From NCBI RefSeq assembly GCF_014360585.1, contig NZ_JACIXG010000013.1, positions 1 to 64,000 of the forward strand: a stretch of 64,000 nt of DNA, written 5' to 3'. This DNA comes from Nocardioides sp. (GTDB lineage: Bacteria; Actinomycetota; Actinomycetes; Propionibacteriales; Nocardioidaceae). Under the pieces are notes generated by a model that saw only the letters and a program-made list of their open reading frames with translations, was not told the DNA's origin and ran no database searches. Below are positions 59,575 through 64,000 of the stretch, piece by piece. Each line of letters starts with the position of its first letter. Position 1 is the first letter of the stretch. The position numbers were made by a program, and so were the translations under genes.

Positions 59575-59593
59575 TTAGGTAAGGCTTACCTAA
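59575..59593. promoter_or_regulatory. DtxR/IdeR iron box
   Basis: TTAGGTAAGGCTTACCTAA is a 19-bp perfect palindrome (21 with flanking T/A), very close to the consensus TTAGGTTAGGCTAACCTAA. It lies 14 bases upstream of the DUF2470 start, so the gene should be repressed by iron-loaded DtxR/IdeR. Confidence 0.9.
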
Positions 59594-59650
59594 ACACGAT
59601 TGGGTGTGCGGGGACAAGTGATCGTCCGGCCGAGCCGAGGGCGGACCCAC

Positions 59651-60826
59651 TCAGAATCCGATCGGCAGACCTGCGTAGTTCTCCGCGAGTCCGGCCGCGG
59701 CGTGCTCGCTCGAGGTCACCCAGCGCAGCTGGGAGAGCTGGAGCTGGGTGTCGAACGGGTCCTCGGCGGTGTGCAGCATGGTGGTCATCCACCAGGAGAA
59801 GTGGGTGCAGCGCCAGACCCGGCGCAGCGCGGTCTCGGAGTAGCCGTCGGCCAGGCGCGGGTCACCTTTGAGGAGCGCCGTGAGTGCGGGCGCCAGCAGC
59901 GCGACATCGGCGATCGCGAGGTTGAGTCCCTTGGCGCCCGTCGGGGGGACGATGTGGGCGGCGTCGCCGGCGAGGAAGAGCCGGCCGTGGCGCATCGGCG
60001 TGGATACGTGGGAGCGCATCGGGAGGACGCTGCGGTCGGTGATCTGACCGGGCTGGAGCGTCCAGCCGTTCTGTCCGTGGCCGAGCCGGGCGGCGAGCGC
60101 GTCCCAGATCCGGTCGTCGGACCAGGTCGCCGGGTCGGTGCCGTTGGGCACCTGGAGGTAGAACCGCGAGACGCTCTCCGAGCGCATCGAGTGCAGGGCG
60201 AAGCCGTGGGGGTGCCAGGCGTAGATCAACTCGTCGGTCGATGGTGCGACGTCGGCGAGGATGCCGAACCAGCTGTAGGGGTAGGTGCGGTCCCAGCTCT
60301 CTCGGGCCGGGATCGCGGCCCGGCTGGGGCCGAAGGAGCCGTCGCAGCCGACGATCGCGTCAGCGACCACCGTCCGGGCACGGCCCTCGGAGTCGGTGAA
60401 GGTGACCGAGGGGCGGTCGGACTCGATGTCGTGCAGCGCGGTGTCGGTGACCTCGTAGTGGACGACCTGCCCGGCGGCTCGTCGGGCGTCGCTCAGGTCC
60501 TTCTGCACCTCGGTCTGCCCGTAGACGTAGACCGCGCGGCCGACCAGGTCGACGAAGTCGAGGTGATGGCGCTCCTCGGGCCACTGCAGGTAGATCCCGC
60601 GGTGCTTGTCGGCGTCGCGGGCCAGTCGGTCGCCGAGCCCGACCTCGGTGAGCAGGTCGACGCTCGACTGCTCCAGGATGCCGGCGCGGATCCGAGCCGC
60701 GACGTACTCCTCCGACCGGGTCTCCACCACGACCGCGTCGACCCCGTCGGCCGCGAGGAGATGGCTCAGCAGCATCCCTGCGGGGCCGGCGCCGACGATC
60801 ACGACCTGCGTACGTTCATCTGCCAT
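59651..60826 (-). CDS. pobA: 4-hydroxybenzoate 3-monooxygenase
   Basis: 391 residues, FAD aromatic hydroxylase that makes protocatechuate from 4-hydroxybenzoate with NAD(P)H. FAD fold VVIVGAGPAGMLLSHLL; the PHBH-specific RIRAGILEQ; second FAD motif GRLFLAGDAAHIVPPTGAKGLNLA. The length is that of PobA (about 394). ATG 60826 (MADERTQVVIVG). No protocatechuate genes are in the window. It is divergent from an acyl-CoA ligase over a region with nested inverted repeats. Confidence 0.93.
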   Translation of the reverse strand: MADERTQVVIVGAGPAGMLLSHLLAADGVDAVVVETRSEEYVAARIRAGILEQSSVDLLTEVGLGDRLARDADKHRGIYLQWPEERHHLDFVDLVGRAVYVYGQTEVQKDLSDARRAAGQVVHYEVTDTALHDIESDRPSVTFTDSEGRARTVVADAIVGCDGSFGPSRAAIPARESWDRTYPYSWFGILADVAPSTDELIYAWHPHGFALHSMRSESVSRFYLQVPNGTDPATWSDDRIWDALAARLGHGQNGWTLQPGQITDRSVLPMRSHVSTPMRHGRLFLAGDAAHIVPPTGAKGLNLAIADVALLAPALTALLKGDPRLADGYSETALRRVWRCTHFSWWMTTMLHTAEDPFDTQLQLSQLRWVTSSEHAAAGLAENYAGLPIGF

Positions 60827-60859
60827 GGGGTGAGTCAACCTCCGTTCGGGTGGTCGCCG

Positions 60860-60899
60860 CCACAGCCTCTTTCCACTGGGTGAAAAGGCGGTGCTGTGG
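60860..60899. promoter_or_regulatory. Nested inverted repeats upstream of pobA
   Basis: Outer arms CCACAGC (60860-60866) and GCTGTGG (60893-60899). Inside is TTTCCAC-TGG-GTGAAAA (60870-60886), with nearly perfect 7-bp arms. A candidate site for a PobR-like activator, or an RNA hairpin. Confidence 0.4.
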
Positions 60900-60966
60900 A
60901 GCCAAATGATGCGGACGGGCTCTTGTGTCCGCACCGGCACGTCCCTACGGTCGAGGCAATCCACGT

Positions 60967-60982
60967 TGTGACCCGAGTCACA
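60967..60982. promoter_or_regulatory. CRP/FNR-like box upstream of the acyl-CoA ligase
   Basis: TGTGA-N6-TCACA (TGTGACCCGAGTCACA) matches the CRP consensus exactly and extends to TTGTGAC/GTCACAA. It lies 22 bases before the ligase start codon, close to or downstream of the likely promoter, which would favour repression. Confidence 0.6.
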
Positions 60983-61004
60983 AACTGAAAAAGGAGCGCC
61001 CCTG

Positions 61005-62861
61005 ATGCCCGACGTCCTCGCTGACCGCGCCGCCATCGAGTCCCAGATCGGCGACCAGACCATGGTCGACATCCTCGCCAACGTGGTGGCCGAACGCGGC
61101 GCCGAGCCGGCCTTCTCCGACCGGCACACCGCCGACGGCACCGGTTGGCGCACGCTGACCTGGGACGAGCTGCACCAGCGGGCTCGCGAGCTCGCGGCTG
61201 CGTACATCGCGGCTGGTCTGAAGCCGGGGGAGTCGGTCGCGATCATGGCCGCCAACCGCATCGAGCACGTCATCGCCGACATGGCTGCGGTGCTCGCCGG
61301 CGGGGTCCCGATCAGCATCTACAACACCCTCGCGCCCGACCAGGTCGGCTATGTCGCCGAGCACGCGGACCCGCGGATCGTGGTGCTGGAGACCGACGAC
61401 CACGTCGCCCGCTGGGCGCTCGGGTTGAAGCGGGAGGAGATCGTCCGTGTCGTCACGATCGACACGACCGTGGCGGACGATCCGCGGGCGGTCGCCTGGG
61501 GCGACTTCGTGTCCTCGGGGGCGGCCGCGCTGGCCGAGCTCGGCGACGAGCTGGACGCGCGAGGCGCCGCGGTGACCCAGGACGACACCGTCACCATGCT
61601 CTACACCTCGGGCACGACCGGGCAGCCCAAGGGCGTGGTGCTCACCCACCGCAACATCGTCTTCGAGACGACCTCCTCGTTGGCGACCTCCGGAGTCGAG
61701 GAGCCGGGGGTGCTGGTCTCCTACCTGCCGTTCGCGCACATCGCCGAGCGGGTGCTCAGTCTCTACATCCCGCAGTTCAACGGCGGTCACGTCTACCTGA
61801 TCCAGGACCCCGCGCTGCTGCTCGGCACCCTCCAGGAGGTGCATCCGACCAGCTTCTTCGGGGTGCCCCGGGTCTGGGAGAAGATCCGCACCGGCGTCAC
61901 CGCGCTGCTCGCCGCCGAGACCGACGACGCCAAGCGGGAGGCCGTGGAGAAGGCGATGGCGGTCGGGCTGGCCTACGTCGAGTCGCAGCAGACCGGGCAG
62001 ACGACCTCGGCCGAGCTTCAGGCGCAGTTCGAGCAGGCCGACGCGGGGGTGCTCTCGATCATGCGCGCGCTGCTCGGTCTCGACAAGGTCGAGTGGGCGG
62101 CCAGCGCCGCCGCGCCGATGCCCATCGAGGTGGCGAGGTTCTTCGCCGGCCTGGGGCTGAAGATCTACGACGTCTACGGCATGACCGAGACCACCGGGGC
62201 GGCCACCGGCAACGGCCCCGACGGCTTCCGGCTCGGCACCGTCGGCCGTGCGCAGCCCGGGATCGAGGTGCGTATCGCCGATGACGGCGAGATCCTGTTC
62301 CGTGGTCCGATCATGACTCCTGGCTACGTACGACGACCGGAGGCCACGGCCGAGCTCTTCGACGCCGACGGCTGGCTGCACACCGGTGACATCGGCTCGC
62401 TGGACGAGGACGGGTTCCTGACCGTCGTCGACCGCAAGAAGGAGATGATCATCAACTCCGCCGGCAAGAACATCGCGCCGTCCAACATCGAAAACCTCCT
62501 CAAGGAGAGCCCGCTGGTCGGGCACGCCATGGTGGTCGGTGACGGTCGCTCGTACGTCGTCGCCGTGCTCACCCTCGATGGCGAGATCGCTCCGGTGGTC
62601 GCTCAGAAGCTCGGGGTCGAGGCCGGCTCGCTCGCCGAGCTCGCCCAGCACCCGGTCATCCGGGGCGCCGTGGCCCAGGCCGTGGACGCCGCCAACGCCC
62701 GGCTCTCGCGCCCCGAGCAGGTCAAGGCCTTCGAGCTGCTCGGCGAGGAGTGGACCGCCGAGTCCGAGGAGCTCACGCCAACCCTGAAGCTGAAGCGCCG
62801 GGTGGTGAGCAAGAAGTACGCCGACATCATCGACGGGCTGTACGCCGAGGCGCAAGGCTGA
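61005..62861 (+). CDS. Long-chain fatty acid-CoA ligase (FadD15-like)
   Basis: 618 residues, AMP-forming acyl-CoA synthetase. AMP-binding P-loop LYTSGTTGQPKGVVLTH; adenine motif YGMTETTGA; then WLHTGDIGSLDEDGFLTVVDRKKEMI and the C-terminal catalytic Lys in LTPTLKLKRR. FadD15-type enzymes activate long-chain fatty acids. ATG 61005 follows AAAAAGGAG. Probably controlled by the CRP-like box. A bidirectional terminator follows. Confidence 0.92.
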   Translation: MPDVLADRAAIESQIGDQTMVDILANVVAERGAEPAFSDRHTADGTGWRTLTWDELHQRARELAAAYIAAGLKPGESVAIMAANRIEHVIADMAAVLAGGVPISIYNTLAPDQVGYVAEHADPRIVVLETDDHVARWALGLKREEIVRVVTIDTTVADDPRAVAWGDFVSSGAAALAELGDELDARGAAVTQDDTVTMLYTSGTTGQPKGVVLTHRNIVFETTSSLATSGVEEPGVLVSYLPFAHIAERVLSLYIPQFNGGHVYLIQDPALLLGTLQEVHPTSFFGVPRVWEKIRTGVTALLAAETDDAKREAVEKAMAVGLAYVESQQTGQTTSAELQAQFEQADAGVLSIMRALLGLDKVEWAASAAAPMPIEVARFFAGLGLKIYDVYGMTETTGAATGNGPDGFRLGTVGRAQPGIEVRIADDGEILFRGPIMTPGYVRRPEATAELFDADGWLHTGDIGSLDEDGFLTVVDRKKEMIINSAGKNIAPSNIENLLKESPLVGHAMVVGDGRSYVVAVLTLDGEIAPVVAQKLGVEAGSLAELAQHPVIRGAVAQAVDAANARLSRPEQVKAFELLGEEWTAESEELTPTLKLKRRVVSKKYADIIDGLYAEAQG

Positions 62862-62873
62862 GTCGCGAGGGTT

Positions 62874-62913
62874 GTGAAGCCGAGAGTGGTCTATGGGCCA
62901 CTCTCGGCTTCAC
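62874..62913. terminator. Bidirectional terminator
   Basis: GTGAAGCCGAGAGTGG (62874-62889) and its exact complement (62898-62913) form a 16-bp stem with an 8-base loop. The right arm overlaps the stop codon of the convergent DUF4383 gene. Confidence 0.8.
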
Positions 62914-63386
62914 GACGTCGGCGGCCTTCGCAGATCGGACATCGTGTTGGCCCAGCCGCCGTCGCGTCGGATCTGCACGACCGCGATGAGGACCAGGACA
63001 GCGGCGGTCGCGAAGTGGATCAGCGCGTCGGTGACGTTGTCGGGCATGTGCATGACCCACATGACCTGCGGTGAGATGAGCGCCCAGATCCCGGGAACGG
63101 TGCCGGCGACGGCCGCGGCCAGGAGATAGAGCACCGACCAGGAGTTGCGGCGGCACAGGAACAGACCGGGCGCGAACAGCGCGAGCCCGGCGACCGCGTG
63201 CCAGCCGTTGTAGTCCATCCCCAGCACCTTCTGCGTCGGGGCATGGTGGCCGACCTCAAAGCTCGGCTCCGCGATGAATCCGGCGATCGCCCACAGGATG
63301 TGGACCGTGCAGACCACGAGGACCGCCCACTGGGTGAACGTCCATCGCGTGCCCGAACGCGTCTCTTGATAGATCGTTCTAGTCAT
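62910..63386 (-). CDS. DUF4383 family membrane protein
   Basis: 158 residues with four membrane helices (WAVLVVCTVHILWAIAGFI, WHAVAGLALFAPGLFL, LLAAAVAGTVPGIWALI, ALIHFATAAVLVLIAVVQI). Family segments HIPDNxxDxxIH (here HMPDNVTDALIHF) and a late basic tail. Function unknown. ATG 63386 (MTRTIYQETRSG). Divergent from the TetR gene with 51 bases between; likely its target. Confidence 0.78.
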   Translation of the reverse strand: MTRTIYQETRSGTRWTFTQWAVLVVCTVHILWAIAGFIAEPSFEVGHHAPTQKVLGMDYNGWHAVAGLALFAPGLFLCRRNSWSVLYLLAAAVAGTVPGIWALISPQVMWVMHMPDNVTDALIHFATAAVLVLIAVVQIRRDGGWANTMSDLRRPPTS

Positions 63387-63437
63387 ATATTGACCATAGA
63401 CCTTCCTGTTCACAGGCGCTACCGGAAAGACCAGGCG

Positions 63438-64000
63438 ATGACCAACACGCGTACGCGGATCCTCGATGCCAGCACCGAGCTCTTCCGCAGGCAGGGCATG
63501 TCCGGCACCGGCCTCAAGCAGATCGCCGAGGTGGCCAAGGCGCCGTTCGGATCGATCTACCACTTCTTCCCCGGGGGCAAGGACGATCTGGCGGGTGAGA
63601 CGATCCGGCGCGCGGGCGGGGAGTACCGCGACCTGGTCCTGGCCCTCTTCACTGGTCCCGACGACTTGCTCACCAATGTCGAGACCGCGTTCGCGGCCGC
63701 CGCCACGGTGCTGGTGGAGACCGACTACGCCGACGCCTGCCCGATCGCCACCGTCGCGCTCGAGGTCGCGAGCACCAACGAGACGTTGCGCAAGGCCACC
63801 GCCGAGGTGTTCACCGACTGGATCGAGGTCGGTGGTCGGCATCTCGAGCAGCGGGGAGTCCCACCCGAGACCGCCCGCGGCCTCATCATCGGCCTCATCA
63901 CGAGCCTGGAGGGCGCCTTCGTCCTCGCTCGGTCGCTGCGGTCCACCGAGCCGCTGGAGGCGGCCGGCCGCACCGTACAGGCTGCGGTGCGGGAGGCGTT
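63438..64000 (+). CDS. TetR-family regulator (LmrA/YxaF-like), cut by the window end
   Basis: 187 residues are visible with no stop before base 64000. The helix-turn-helix is RILDASTELFRRQGMSGTGLKQIAEVAKAPFGSIYHFF. The C-terminal LmrA/YxaF-type domain has TDYADACPIATVALEVAST. ATG 63438 has an AAAGACCAGG stretch upstream. It probably regulates the divergent DUF4383 gene or a gene beyond the window. Confidence 0.88.
   Translation, partial: MTNTRTRILDASTELFRRQGMSGTGLKQIAEVAKAPFGSIYHFFPGGKDDLAGETIRRAGGEYRDLVLALFTGPDDLLTNVETAFAAAATVLVETDYADACPIATVALEVASTNETLRKATAEVFTDWIEVGGRHLEQRGVPPETARGLIIGLITSLEGAFVLARSLRSTEPLEAAGRTVQAAVREA

Overview
The window is a high-GC actinobacterial chromosome segment. 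Several features point to the family Nocardioidaceae (Nocardioides-like): mycothiol-linked enzymes (a mycoredoxin), WhiB7 and DUF2342, UPF0182 and PPA1309-type proteins, leaderless promoters, and intergenic CGAGCTTGTCGAGACC repeats. The assignment is inference; there is no rRNA or marker gene to settle it. Nothing looks like a phage, CRISPR array or insertion sequence.

Left part (0-24 kb), conserved core. The order nudC, mrx1, uvrD2, whiB7, TOMM/E1-like protein, DUF2342 metalloprotease, Lon-like PDZ protease and UPF0182 protein resembles the Mycobacterium tuberculosis Rv3199c-Rv3193c neighbourhood. It is interrupted here by a cholesterol oxidase with a consensus KstR box, an E. coli-type argS, a PHP protein, a DHFR-like reductase with a frameshifted AraC regulator, and moaE. 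whiB7 keeps its leader: promoter, 71-codon upstream ORF, hairpin over the uORF stop, and an intrinsic terminator.

Middle part (24-32 kb), accessory. Two identical initiator tRNA genes bracket a TetR gene and a deleted MFS gene. After these come a PhoX-type phosphatase, a degenerate ABC ATPase joined to a YhgE/Pip membrane protein, an HTH-MNT antitoxin with a frameshifted HEPN toxin, and a crotonase.

31-44 kb, putative light-response island. A LitR/CarH-like MerR-B12 regulator and an SRPBCC gene diverge from a five-gene operon with 4-base stop/start overlaps: FAD oxidoreductase, DUF1365, cyclopropane-fatty-acid-synthase-like methyltransferase, photolyase and SDR. An MMPL transporter and a giant SARP/STAND regulator follow. 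Three ACA elements at exact 11-bp spacing lie over the promoter, as expected for CarH-type operators. This is the most interesting system in the window: light-controlled lipid remodelling plus DNA repair.

44-48 kb, arsenic resistance: acr3, an ArsR-phosphatase fusion, arsC, a flavoprotein with a Cys-rich tail, and a second arsR, with two clear inverted-repeat operators.

48-64 kb: a LysR gene; a MarR-MFS-YceI operon in which the transporter and the YceI protein both carry carboxypeptidase-regulatory-like beta domains; a methyltransferase; gnd; a TetR/acyl-CoA dehydrogenase pair with two 15-bp operators; an AurF-like diiron protein; an iron-box-controlled DUF2470 protein; pobA; a long-chain acyl-CoA ligase with a CRP-like box; a DUF4383 protein; and a TetR gene cut by the window end. 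At least four single-base deletions interrupt otherwise recognisable genes (AraC, MFS remnant, HEPN twice). They could be real decay or assembly indels.
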